A stretch of 64,000 nucleotides of DNA from Streptomyces capitiformicae (GTDB lineage: Bacteria; Actinomycetota; Actinomycetes; Streptomycetales; Streptomycetaceae), in contig NZ_CP022161.1 in the NCBI RefSeq assembly GCF_002214185.1, positions 372,001-436,000 on the forward strand, in the 5' to 3' direction. The notes below the pieces were generated by a model. It worked only from the letters and a program-made list of their open reading frames with translations. It had not been told where the DNA came from and searched no databases. The position numbers were made by a program, and so were the translations under genes. Within the stretch, counting starts at the first letter, position 1, and every line of letters begins with the position of its first letter. Positions 37,525-45,510 of this stretch are shown in pieces.

Positions 37525-39873
37525 ATGACGACGCTCGACGAACGTCACGGCGAACACGAAGAAGGTGCCCGCGACGGGGAGCCGTTCCGGGGCGGCGGCA
37601 CACTCGGCTCTCACGTCGTATCCCTGGCCCAGCCGACTGCCTCGCTCCCCCCGCTCGCCGGTTCCAAGGCGGCCCATCTCGCGCGAGCGGCTCGCGCGGG
37701 ACTGCCGGTACTGCCCGGCTTCGTGATCCCGTACAACCCACGGGGCCCACGGGGCCCACAGGGCTCGCACGACCCGCATGACCCGTGCGACCCGTGCGAG
37801 AGCGCCGACGAGCCCTCCGTGGTGCGCGCCTGGGAGGAGTTGTCGAGCCATGGCACGCACCCCCTCGTCGTACGGTCCTCCTCGCCGCACGAGGACACAC
37901 AGGACTCCTCTCTGGCGGGTCGGTTCGACTCCGTGCTCGATGTGCGGGGGTGGGAGGAGTTCCGGGCGGCGGTACGAACCGTGGCCGGCTCGGCGCGGCA
38001 GCCCGACGGGTTCACCGCGCCCATGGCGGTGCTCGTCCAGCCGATGCTCAGGGCCCGGGCTGGCGGCGTGCTGTTCGGCGCGGACCCTGTGGCGGGCCGG
38101 ACCGACCGGCTGCTGGTCAGCGCGGTGCGAGGCGGGCCCGACACACTGGTCAGCGGCGATCAGCCGGGGACCAGCTACTGGCTGAGCAGGTGGGGGCGGT
38201 TGCTGCGGACGGAGACGGCGGAGACGGAGACCGAATCGGCGGAAGTTGAGCCGTCAAGCCCCACACCCACAGGCCATCCCCTCCTCACAGCCTCCGAGCT
38301 GCGTCGTCTCGCCCGTCTCGCGCGTCGCGCGGCGCGGGTTTTCGGCGGGCCCCAGGACATCGAGTTCGGCTTCGACGACGACGGGCGGCTGTGGCTGTTC
38401 CAGAGCCGACCGATCACGGCGATGGCGGCCCGGCCGCCGCGTGGGGCCCGGTTGCTCGGTCCGGGGCCGGTGGCGGAGACGTTGCCGGGTCAGTTGGAGC
38501 CGCTGGAGGAGGACCTGTGGCTGGCGCCCATGGCCCGGGGGCTCGCGGTGGCGCTGGACATCGGCGGTACCGCGCCCCGGCGGCTGTTGCGGACGGTGCC
38601 GGTCGTCACTGCGGTCGGCGGCCGGGCGGCGGCGGACCTGCGGCTGCTCGGCGCCGTCCCGCCGAGGCACCGATGGCTCGCGCTGCTCAACCCGGCGCCG
38701 GGCGCCCGGCGACTCGGCGCGGCCTGGCGGGTGGGGCGGCTGGCCTCGACGTTGCCGGGACTGGCGACGGACCTGGTGGCGGACGTCGACCGGCGGCTCA
38801 CCGAGATCCCGCCGCCCGCCGAACTGCCGACCGCCGAGCTGGTCCCGGCCCTCCGCTGGACCCGTGCCACCCTCGTCTCGCTCCACGCCCAGGAGGCCCT
38901 GGCCGGCGCCCTCCTCCCGGAGCCCCGCGTCACGGCGGCGAGCACCGCCCTCGCGACGCTCACGGAGACGGGTGTCCAGGGTCTGCCCGATCATCGGCTG
39001 ATCGCCGCCGAACCCGTGGTACTCGCGCTGACGGCCCCCAGCCTGTGGGACGGCATACGACTGCCACGGCCCTTCACCCACCCGACGGACGCGGCACGCG
39101 CCCCGACGGACGCGACCGCCCCCACGAACACAGCCACCCTCCCCACCTCCCCTCGTCGAGGCTCCTCCGTCTGCGCCCTCCCGCCGCGCGAGGCCCTGCG
39201 GCTGCGCATCCGCTGGGTGCAGGAACTGCAGGTCCGGCTGGTGCGCGAAGGGGCTCGCAGGCTGACCGTGCGGGGCGCGCTGGGCGAGGCACGGCGGGCG
39301 GGCCTGTTGCGCTGGAAGGAGTTCGTCAGCGCGCTGGAGGGTGGGCCGTTGCCCTCCGACCTCGAAGAACGGCTCCCTCTGGCCGCCTCCGCACCACTCC
39401 CAGACGCGTTCCGCCTCGCTGACGGCGGTGTGGTCGTCGCCGAGCACGCGGCCCAGGAATCCGGCGACGGCGCCCGGGGTGTGTCCGGCGGCCGGGCCAT
39501 CGGCACCGCGTGGGGCGGCGACGGACCGCCGCCCCCGGACGCCGTACTCGTCGTCCGCACGCTCGACCCGGCGCTCGCCCCGCTGCTGCCCCGCCTCGCG
39601 GGACTGGTCGCACAGACCGGCAGCCCGTTGTCCCATCTCGCCATCCTGGCACGGGAGTTCGGCGTACCCACGGTAGTCGGCGCCACCGACGCGGTACACC
39701 GCTTCCCACCCGGCACCCGTCTGACGGTCGACGGCACCATCGGCGACGTACAAGACATGCAAGACGTACAGGCGGAGGGCTCACGTGACAGACGAGCAGA
39801 GGGGGACTCGCACGACGGACGAGACGTACGGGCGGAAGGCTCACGCGGCACACGACCGGAAGGCTCGCGATGA
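37525..39873 (+). CDS. PEP-utilising enzyme (PEP synthase / rifampicin phosphotransferase-like)
   Basis: The 782-residue protein has an N-terminal ATP-grasp-type domain (LVVRSSSPHEDTQDSSLAGRF, MAVLVQPMLRARAGGVLFGADP, QDIEFGFDDDGRLWLFQSRP) and a C-terminal phosphohistidine swivelling domain with the catalytic His in TGSPLSHLAILAREFGVPTVVG. A ~300-residue central region separates them. That order matches rifampicin phosphotransferases and stand-alone PEP-synthase relatives; there is no PEP/pyruvate-binding TIM barrel. A short tandem insert (GPRGPQG, DPHDPCDPC) lies near residue 80, and the tail ends in RAEGSRGTRPEGSR repeats. GGAGG precedes ATG 37525. The stop overlaps the next gene (ATGA). Confidence 0.8.
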   Translation: MTTLDERHGEHEEGARDGEPFRGGGTLGSHVVSLAQPTASLPPLAGSKAAHLARAARAGLPVLPGFVIPYNPRGPRGPQGSHDPHDPCDPCESADEPSVVRAWEELSSHGTHPLVVRSSSPHEDTQDSSLAGRFDSVLDVRGWEEFRAAVRTVAGSARQPDGFTAPMAVLVQPMLRARAGGVLFGADPVAGRTDRLLVSAVRGGPDTLVSGDQPGTSYWLSRWGRLLRTETAETETESAEVEPSSPTPTGHPLLTASELRRLARLARRAARVFGGPQDIEFGFDDDGRLWLFQSRPITAMAARPPRGARLLGPGPVAETLPGQLEPLEEDLWLAPMARGLAVALDIGGTAPRRLLRTVPVVTAVGGRAAADLRLLGAVPPRHRWLALLNPAPGARRLGAAWRVGRLASTLPGLATDLVADVDRRLTEIPPPAELPTAELVPALRWTRATLVSLHAQEALAGALLPEPRVTAASTALATLTETGVQGLPDHRLIAAEPVVLALTAPSLWDGIRLPRPFTHPTDAARAPTDATAPTNTATLPTSPRRGSSVCALPPREALRLRIRWVQELQVRLVREGARRLTVRGALGEARRAGLLRWKEFVSALEGGPLPSDLEERLPLAASAPLPDAFRLADGGVVVAEHAAQESGDGARGVSGGRAIGTAWGGDGPPPPDAVLVVRTLDPALAPLLPRLAGLVAQTGSPLSHLAILAREFGVPTVVGATDAVHRFPPGTRLTVDGTIGDVQDMQDVQAEGSRDRRAEGDSHDGRDVRAEGSRGTRPEGSR

Positions 39874-40763
39874 GACGCCTCGCCTATCTCTTCGGGGGCG
39901 CCGCGGCGGTCGGCGCGGCGGTCTACTTCGTCGTCTACCTCTACCGATGGCAGTGGCAGCGGGCCATCCTCTGCGGGGTACTGCTCCTGATCGTCGGGGT
40001 GCTGCTGCTCGGGATCGTGCTGCTGGGGCGGCTCGCGCGGATCGAGGAGCGGATACGGGAGAGCGACCGACGGCAGCAGGACGTGCTCGCCCGGCTCCGG
40101 CAGCCGACCGTGCGGGAGCGGGACGAGCGGTTCCGCTGGCTGGAGGACCCAGCGAGCCGTACGTACGTCTTCGTGCCCGTACTGATGGTCACCGGGGTGC
40201 TGCTGGCCGGTGTCGCCTGGCTGGTGCAGCGGATCGCGACGGTCGCCGCGCGACCCACGGCAGAGCGTCGTCTCGCGGGTCGGCTGTCCGTCCTCGCCGC
40301 ACCCGACACGGCCCCGGACACCGACCTCGAGGACGTACGACCGCTGGGCGGCGGCAGCGGCGGCAGGCACACGGCCCGGCTGATCACCGTGGGGGTCGTC
40401 GGCGCCGCCCTGCTGGCCTCGCTCGTCGTCGGGCTCGCCGATCTCACCCAGACGAGGAAGGAAGGAGCGAACGGGTCCGAGGCGACCTCTGTGCTGGTCC
40501 GCGTCGACATGCGTGGCGTGCCCGTGACGAACGAGCGGCAGTCCATGGCCGCGAGCCAGGCGTGGGAGCGCTGCCGGAACTCCACGTCGGTGCCCCTGCG
40601 CCGGACCACGCTCGGCGACCTGGGTGACGGCCTGTTCGCCGGGGTCGTCCGGCCCGCCCTGACCGACCACGACCGGCTGCGACTGCGCGGCTGCCTGGAG
40701 GACGCCGACGTGGACCGCGCCCATCTCACCGTGGTGGGTATCGGCGACGCGGACGAGTACTGA
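39870..40763 (+). CDS. Hypothetical multispanning membrane protein
   Basis: This 297-residue protein shares the 4-nt overlap ATGA with the upstream PEP-utilising enzyme, so the two are translationally coupled. Four hydrophobic helices are visible: residues ~7-25, ~32-53 (ILCGVLLLIVGVLLLGIVLL), ~101-120 and ~170-190. A charged helix (RLARIEERIRESDRRQQDVL) follows the second. The last ~100 residues are soluble, probably extracytoplasmic, with two cysteines (ERCRNSTS, LRGCLEDAD). I recognise no family. The coupling suggests that it anchors, senses for or transports the product of the enzyme, but that is inference. Confidence 0.75.
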   Translation: MRRLAYLFGGAAAVGAAVYFVVYLYRWQWQRAILCGVLLLIVGVLLLGIVLLGRLARIEERIRESDRRQQDVLARLRQPTVRERDERFRWLEDPASRTYVFVPVLMVTGVLLAGVAWLVQRIATVAARPTAERRLAGRLSVLAAPDTAPDTDLEDVRPLGGGSGGRHTARLITVGVVGAALLASLVVGLADLTQTRKEGANGSEATSVLVRVDMRGVPVTNERQSMAASQAWERCRNSTSVPLRRTTLGDLGDGLFAGVVRPALTDHDRLRLRGCLEDADVDRAHLTVVGIGDADEY

Positions 40764-40909
40764 ACCCGACAGATCCAGCAAAGCGATAGGAAAGGCGTGA
40801 TTGAGCACACAATCGGACAGATTGCCCGGTAGGGCCGGTTACGCTACCGAGCAGGCCCTCTCCCGCAGGGCCCTTCCCGCGCCCCCGTCCCCAACCCCCC
40901 GGGTCGTTC

Positions 40910-41638
40910 ATGTCTGTCACCCTCGCGCCTTCTCCCGTACGCCCAGATCCGAATCCCACCCAGTCCGGCCGCCCGGGCACGCGCCGTCGCCGCGTCGCGC
41001 ATGTCCTCGTCGGAGTCCTGCTCGGCTACCTCGCCCTGTGGGCCACCGGGACGCTCGGCATCCTGGCCCTGTCGTACTGGGCGCGTGAGGAGAATCCGCC
41101 GCCCGCGGGGACCCACTCGATGCGGGGCATCCACAACTTCCAGCCCGTCGGCACCGCCGGCGAGCTGTGGCGCGGGGCCGCACCCTCCCCCGCCGGCTAC
41201 CAGGAGCTCGCCGACCTCGGCTTCACCACGGTCGTCGACCTGCGCGCCGAGGACCTGTCCGAGGCCCAGCTGGCCGAGCCCCGCAAGGCGGGCCTCGACG
41301 TCCTACGACTGCCGATCCGTGACGGGCAGACCCCGAAGCCGGAGCAGGTGCAGCGCCTGCTCGACACCGTCGCCGAGGCCTCCGGGCCGGTGTTCGTGCA
41401 CTGCGGCGCCGGCGTCGGCCGTACGGGGACGATGGCGGCGGCGTACCTCGTACGGACCGGACAGGCGGAGCCGGGAGCGGCGGTCTGGCGCAACCTCTCG
41501 GTCGGGCCGCCGTCGATCGAGCAGATCTACTACGGACTGAACCTGGAGGAGGAGCGGGCGACCGCGAAGCCGCCGCTCCCGGTGGTGGCGGTGAGCCGCT
41601 TCGTCGACGCACCCCGCCGCATCTGGTCGTACCTGTAG
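40910..41638 (+). CDS. Membrane-anchored protein tyrosine / dual-specificity phosphatase
   Basis: This 242-residue protein carries the CX5R phosphatase loop VFVHCGAGVGRTGTMAAAYL (Cys near residue 165, Arg six further on), with a candidate general acid Asp in RLPIRDGQTP. One N-terminal membrane helix (VAHVLVGVLLGYLALWATG) places the catalytic domain on one face of the membrane, probably outside, because the short N-terminus is Arg-rich. The substrate may be a phosphotyrosine protein, phosphoinositide or sugar phosphate; nothing nearby decides. It is convergent with the methyltransferase gene. Confidence 0.87.
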   Translation: MSVTLAPSPVRPDPNPTQSGRPGTRRRRVAHVLVGVLLGYLALWATGTLGILALSYWAREENPPPAGTHSMRGIHNFQPVGTAGELWRGAAPSPAGYQELADLGFTTVVDLRAEDLSEAQLAEPRKAGLDVLRLPIRDGQTPKPEQVQRLLDTVAEASGPVFVHCGAGVGRTGTMAAAYLVRTGQAEPGAAVWRNLSVGPPSIEQIYYGLNLEEERATAKPPLPVVAVSRFVDAPRRIWSYL

Positions 41639-41656
41639 ACCGAAGAGCGACCTGTG

Positions 41657-42460
41657 TTACGGCTTGCGCCCCACCGCCCCGTACCCGGGGATGACCCCGT
41701 CGTCCTGGCCGGGAACGGGCTCGCCCAGCTCGGGATGCCACTTGTGGGGTACCTCGACGCCGGGCTCGACGAGATCCAGGCCGTCGAAGAAGCGGGCGAA
41801 CTCGTCACGGGAGCGCAGGGCCAGGTTGACGCCAGCGGCCTTGAGCTTCTCCGTCGCTGCCTTCGACTCCTCCGGGGTGAAGTCGGCGGTGGCGTGGCTG
41901 ACGACCAGGTAGCTGCCGGAGGGCAGCTCGGACAGCAGCCCCTGGACCAGATCGTGCGCGCCGTCCTCGTCGGAGACGAAGTGCAGCAGCGCAATCAGGG
42001 AGAGGGCCACGGGCCGGCCGAAGTCCAGCACCTTCCTGGCGCCCTCGATGACCGCGTCCGGGCTGCGCACGTCGGCCTGCAGATACTCGGTCCGCCCTTC
42101 GGGCGTACCGCGCAGCAGGGCCGCCGCGTGGGCCAGCACGATGGGGTCGTTGTCGGAGTAGACGACGACCGCGTCGGCGGCGACCCGCTGGGCGATCTGG
42201 TGGAGGTTCGGCTCGGTGGGTATGCCGGTGCCGATGTCGAGGAACTGCCGTACCCCGTTCTCGGCCAGCCACCGCGTGGTCCGGTGCATGAAGGCACGAT
42301 TGACCCGCGCCATCACCGGCACCCGGGGGTCGAGGGCCAGCATCTGCCTGCCCATCGCCTCGTCGACGGGGTAGTTGTCCTTGCCGCCGAGGTACCAGTC
42401 GTACATCCGCGCGGGATGGGGTCTGCTCGTGTCGATCTCGACGGGGGGACGCCCGTTCAT
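41657..42460 (-). CDS. SAM-dependent methyltransferase, actinobacterial PF04672 (DUF574) family
   Basis: This 267-residue protein has the highly conserved family opening RPHPARMYDWYLGGKDNYPVD, then QFLDIGTGIPTEPNLHQIAQ as the SAM site, VVYSDNDPIVLAHAAALL and FVSDEDGAHDLV. Genes of this family are very abundant in Streptomyces, often next to DUF397/XRE genes, as here. ATG 42460 is preferred because GGAG lies 6 bases upstream; the frame continues four codons to ATG 42472. The substrate is unknown; the motif set is of the small-molecule methyltransferase type. Confidence 0.92.
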   Translation of the reverse strand: MNGRPPVEIDTSRPHPARMYDWYLGGKDNYPVDEAMGRQMLALDPRVPVMARVNRAFMHRTTRWLAENGVRQFLDIGTGIPTEPNLHQIAQRVAADAVVVYSDNDPIVLAHAAALLRGTPEGRTEYLQADVRSPDAVIEGARKVLDFGRPVALSLIALLHFVSDEDGAHDLVQGLLSELPSGSYLVVSHATADFTPEESKAATEKLKAAGVNLALRSRDEFARFFDGLDLVEPGVEVPHKWHPELGEPVPGQDDGVIPGYGAVGRKP

Positions 42461-42548
42461 GACGAACTCCATAGGGTTCTGCAGCAGTAAGTGATCAACT
42501 CAGGCCCAGCATGGGGAGATTGAGAACAACAGGGGTGCGCAACAGGTC

Positions 42549-42851
42549 TCAGGACAACAGGAAGTCCGCCGCCCCCTCCTTCGCTCCCTGGATGAAGGCG
42601 TTCATCTCGTCGGGCGTGTAGATCAGCGCCGGCCCGTCGGGGTCGGTGGACTGCCGTACGGCGATACGGCCGTCGGCGAGCTTCATGGCCTCCAGGCAGT
42701 TGCCGCCGTTGCCACCGCTCCAGGGCTTGTGCCAGCCCTCACTACCCAGCTCGCGGGCGGGCATGCCGTTGTAGACGGGTGCGTGTCCGTGTGCCTGTGC
42801 GTGTCCGTGCGACTGCGTGTGCGTGCGCGACTGCGACTTGATGCGATCCAT
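42549..42851 (-). CDS. DUF397 small regulator-associated protein
   Basis: This 100-residue protein contains the DUF397 core WHKPWSGGNGGNCLEAMKLADG ... VRQSTDPDGPALIYTPDEM (read here in two parts). DUF397 proteins are the small partners of WhiJ-type XRE regulators and some act in Streptomyces development. It starts 9 bases after the stop of the XRE gene on the same strand. Residues 9-27 are a His/Gln-rich low-complexity run (THTQSHGHAQAHGHAP) encoded by a GTGTGC-like repetitive stretch, which may bind metal or be a slippage product. Confidence 0.88.
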   Translation of the reverse strand: MDRIKSQSRTHTQSHGHAQAHGHAPVYNGMPARELGSEGWHKPWSGGNGGNCLEAMKLADGRIAVRQSTDPDGPALIYTPDEMNAFIQGAKEGAADFLLS

Positions 42852-42860
42852 TCGGTGTCT

Positions 42861-43721
42861 TCAGAGCTCCTTGCGGAGATCCCGGAGGATCTCCTTCGTG
42901 CGTTGTGCCGTGGCGGCCTGTGCCGCCATGCGGTCCATGACCTCGAGGTGGGTCGCCACCTCGGAGCGGTCGTCCAGATAGACGGCGCCGGTCAGGTACT
43001 CGCTGTAGACCATGTCCGGAAGTTCGGGCACGGCGAATCGGAACAGGACGAACGGCCCGTACGTGCCGGGGTGCGGTCCTGTGTCGAACGTGGTGACCTG
43101 CAGCGTCACATGGGACAGCTCCACGACCTCCAGCAGCCGGTCGAGCTGGGCGCGCATGACCACCGGTCCGCCGACGGGGCGGCGCAGGGCGGTCTCGTCC
43201 ATCACGAACCACAGCCGGGGCGCGTCCTCACGGGTGAGCAGTTCCTGGCGTTGCATGCGCAGGGCGACGTGGCGCTCGATGTCCTCGGGGCTGTTCTGGC
43301 CGATGGCGCCCGAGAACATGACGCGGCGCGCGTAGTCCTCGGACTGCAGCAGGCCGGGGACGAAGTGCGGCTCGTAGCTGCGGATCAGGGAGGCCGCGCC
43401 CTCCAGGCTGACGTACATGGAGAACCAGCCCGGCAGGATGTCGTGGTAGCGCTGCCACCAGCCGGGTCTGTTGGCCTCCTCGGCGAGCCGGACGAAGGTC
43501 TCGGCCTCCTCGTCGTCGACGCCGTACGCCCGCAGCAGGAGCTGGAGATAGGGGATCTTGAGGGCGACCTCGGCGGTCTCCATGCGGCGGATCGTGGCGG
43601 GGGCGACATGCAGGATGCGCGCGGCCTCCTCGCGTTTGATGCCCGCGCGCTCACGCAGGTCCAGCAGGCGTCGGCCGAGTACGACCTGGCCGACCGTCGG
43701 CGCGGACCGCGGTTCGCTCAT
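42861..43721 (-). CDS. XRE-family regulator with DUF5753 (WhiJ type)
   Basis: The 286-residue protein has an N-terminal lambda-repressor-type HTH (LRERAGIKREEAARILHV, PATIRRMETAEVALKIP) and a long C-terminal DUF5753 sensor-like domain (RSYEPHFVPGLLQSEDYARR, RLWFVMDETALRRPVGG, DMVYSEYLTGAVYLDD). Together with the adjacent DUF397 gene and the divergent HATPase gene it forms the triad repeated many times in Streptomyces genomes, some copies of which gate sporulation. The shared 300-bp intergenic region holds three inverted repeats that are candidate operators. Confidence 0.92.
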   Translation of the reverse strand: MSEPRSAPTVGQVVLGRRLLDLRERAGIKREEAARILHVAPATIRRMETAEVALKIPYLQLLLRAYGVDDEEAETFVRLAEEANRPGWWQRYHDILPGWFSMYVSLEGAASLIRSYEPHFVPGLLQSEDYARRVMFSGAIGQNSPEDIERHVALRMQRQELLTREDAPRLWFVMDETALRRPVGGPVVMRAQLDRLLEVVELSHVTLQVTTFDTGPHPGTYGPFVLFRFAVPELPDMVYSEYLTGAVYLDDRSEVATHLEVMDRMAAQAATAQRTKEILRDLRKEL

Positions 43722-43851
43722 CTCGCACCTCCATCTGACCTGACGTCACCCTGAACACTCACCCGACTTCGACGAAGCCCGGCACATCCGGCCCCGACAG
43801 CCCGGCGGCGCCCTTCGAAAGTCCCCGCCCGGTTTGTACCTGTCCCGCGTA

Positions 43852-43872
43852 TACGCACGACCACTGTGCGTA
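43852..43872. promoter_or_regulatory. Inverted repeat TACGCAC-N7-GTGCGTA between the XRE and HATPase genes
   Basis: Perfect 7-bp arms with a 7-bp spacer, 131 bp upstream of the XRE start. It has the same arm and spacer size as the second repeat at 43962-43982. Confidence 0.5.
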
Positions 43873-43961
43873 CATACGAACGATGTGTGAGGGATTTCCA
43901 ACTGGCGCCGCTACACGTGCTGTTGCGTGCAGTGTGCCATGACCGTTCAGAGAGTCCTACG

Positions 43962-43982
43962 CACTCTGCAATTTTCAGAGTG
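43962..43982. promoter_or_regulatory. Inverted repeat CACTCTG-N7-CAGAGTG upstream of the HATPase gene
   Basis: Perfect 7-bp arms with an A+T-rich 7-bp spacer (CAATTTT). It lies about 32 bp before the GTG start of the HATPase gene, so it probably overlaps that promoter and may be the binding site of the divergent XRE regulator. Confidence 0.55.
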
Positions 43983-43997
43983 ACACTTGCCAAGTGT
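43983..43997. promoter_or_regulatory. 15-bp palindrome ACACTTG-C-CAAGTGT at the HATPase leader
   Basis: A perfect dyad with 7-bp arms about one central base, directly abutting the previous inverted repeat and 17 bp before the start codon. It could be an operator or a structure near the ribosome site. Confidence 0.5.
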
Positions 43998-44013
43998 TCA
44001 CGGCGAGGAGATA

Positions 44014-44748
44014 GTGGCAAACGTGATTCCGCCCCCTGCGCCGTTAGGAACAGACGCCGCCGGAGACCGTGTCGGTCCCGGTCCGGCCGCCGGGGCGCGC
44101 CCCGAAACAGCAGCCGAGCGCCGGTTCCGGTTCGAGCTGGCCGCGCACCCCGGTGCCGTGGCACAGGCCCGTCGCGTGACGCGTACCCAGCTCACCGGCT
44201 GGGCCGTCTGCGAGGACGCCTGCGACACGGCCGCCCTGGTCGTCTCCGAGCTGGTGACCAACGCGATCGTGCACACCGCGAGCAACCAGATCGTCTGCGA
44301 GCTGCACGACGGTGACGACCTGGTGCGCATAGCGGTACGGGACGAGGGCTGCGCTCCGGGCGAGCCGCATCCCTCGCCGCAGCGCCCCGAGGAGGAGCAC
44401 GGGAGAGGACTGCTCCTCATAGAGGCCATGTGCCGCTCCTGGGGAGCACAACCGGCCGGGCTGGGGCTTCTGGTCTGGGCGGATGTGCCCCGTACGGCCG
44501 CCCTGAACGGCGCCTCCCCCGGCGCGGCCCCGGACACGGCGGCCTGGTCCGACCTGGGCTGGGGCGCGAAGAAGCCGACCACGGACGACCGCGGCGACGA
44601 GGCCGAGGCCGAGGCCGCACATCTGCCCCGGCCGACGCCTGAACGAGGTCGGACGGGAGCCCTGGGGGTCCCCCCGGTCGAACGAGGTCGGACGGGAGCC
44701 CTGGGGGTCCCCCCGGTCGAGCGAAGTCGAGACTGGGGGAGGGTGTGA
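44014..44748 (+). CDS. HATPase_c ATP-binding protein (RsbW/anti-sigma-like) of the XRE/DUF397 triad
   Basis: This 244-residue GHKL-fold protein is related to anti-sigma kinases such as RsbW. The ATP site is visible: N-box ELVTNAIVHT near residue 88, G1 box VRDEGCAPG, and G2 box EEHGRGLLLIEAM. GTG 44014 follows GGCGAGGAG; the frame extends further up. The C-terminus contains a perfect 39-bp tandem duplication (ERGRTGALGVPPV twice) and a REP-like palindrome, both probably late additions. Its stop overlaps the next GTG (GTGA). A role in controlling a sigma factor or its own triad regulator is an inference from family and location. Confidence 0.88.
   Translation: MANVIPPPAPLGTDAAGDRVGPGPAAGARPETAAERRFRFELAAHPGAVAQARRVTRTQLTGWAVCEDACDTAALVVSELVTNAIVHTASNQIVCELHDGDDLVRIAVRDEGCAPGEPHPSPQRPEEEHGRGLLLIEAMCRSWGAQPAGLGLLVWADVPRTAALNGASPGAAPDTAAWSDLGWGAKKPTTDDRGDEAEAEAAHLPRPTPERGRTGALGVPPVERGRTGALGVPPVERSRDWGRV
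44641..44743. repeat. 39-bp tandem duplication followed by a REP-like palindrome inside the HATPase coding sequence
   Basis: The 39-bp unit occupies 44641-44679 and 44680-44718 without a mismatch and stays in frame. From about 44699 to 44743 the sequence is a palindromic module: GGGGGTCCCCCCGG, then GAGCGAAGTCGAG, then TGGGGGAGGG. The same module occurs at 50236-50273 in another gene, which marks it as a dispersed element rather than part of this protein. Confidence 0.8.
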
Positions 44749-45212
44749 GCGTGTCGAACGGGCCCGCCGAGGTGGCCGGTGCGGGCAGAGTGGCCCGCGT
44801 GGTGAGCCTCGACACCCTGACCCGTCTGCGCCGTGCCCAGCGGTTCGCAGCGGCGACGGTCCGCCCCCTCACTCTGCCCGAGGGCATGACCACCCCCATG
44901 GGCTGCGACGCGGTCGCGGCCCCGGCCCGCATCGGACCACTGGTCCTGCCCCGGCTGCCGCGCGTGGGCTGTGTCTATGCCGACCGGACGCACTGGTGGT
45001 GGCTCGTGCCCGCCGACTCCGACTACGCGCTGGAGTGGCCCGAGCCGGCCCGTTACACGACGGGGGCGCTGGTCTCCGACGGTTCGACCGCTCCCGGGCT
45101 GATCCTTCGACCGGACGGCACCATTCCTTATACGCCGCCGATACCGCTGTACCTCGCGTTGTGCCGGGTTACGGGGACTACGCCGGCGTGGTCTCGACCC
45201 TTGAGCGCGTAG
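44745..45212 (+). CDS. Conserved hypothetical protein coupled to the HATPase gene
   Basis: The 155-residue protein begins at a GTG overlapping the HATPase stop (GTGA), so it is translated with it. It is soluble and has a Trp-rich centre (THWWWLVPADSDYALEWP) followed by VSDGSTAPGLILRPDG. Genes of this type commonly follow the HATPase member of the XRE/DUF397 triads in streptomycetes as far as I recall; the function is unknown. Confidence 0.78.
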   Translation: MSVSNGPAEVAGAGRVARVVSLDTLTRLRRAQRFAAATVRPLTLPEGMTTPMGCDAVAAPARIGPLVLPRLPRVGCVYADRTHWWWLVPADSDYALEWPEPARYTTGALVSDGSTAPGLILRPDGTIPYTPPIPLYLALCRVTGTTPAWSRPLSA

Positions 45213-45440
45213 GGCTCCGCCGGTTGGGCGGGGTTCGTGCCAGGGGCTGCGCCCCTGGATCTCGCCTCATGGGGTGGGGGCTGCGGTCTTGTCCGCGGCT
45301 GCCGGGCCGCGGGGGCTGGTCGCGCCCACGGGGCGGAGCCGCAAATCGATACAGCCCCGCGCCCCTGAAAGGCGCCCGTTGCGCGCTTTCTTGTGTCCCC
45401 GCGCGCCCGTCGTGCTCCGTGTACAAGGCGGTGTGAGCCG
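45213..45440. repeat. Dispersed GC-rich intergenic repeat typical of Streptomyces
   Basis: The stretch has no gene. It is built of nested short palindromes (CAGGGGCTGCGCCCCTGG at 45241-45258) and contains GTCCGCGGCTGCCGGGCCGC ... GGTCGCGCCCACG ... GGCGGAGCCGCA ... ATCGATACAGCCCCGCGCCCCTGA-like text that I recognise from memory as a family repeated between genes across Streptomyces genomes. It may act as a transcriptional or mRNA-stability element. Confidence 0.6.
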
Positions 45441-45510
45441 TCGCGCGCCCTGGTAAGGGGCGGCCCTCCCCGCGATAGTGGCGGAGGCGACGACTCGGGG
45501 GAGGGCGCGG

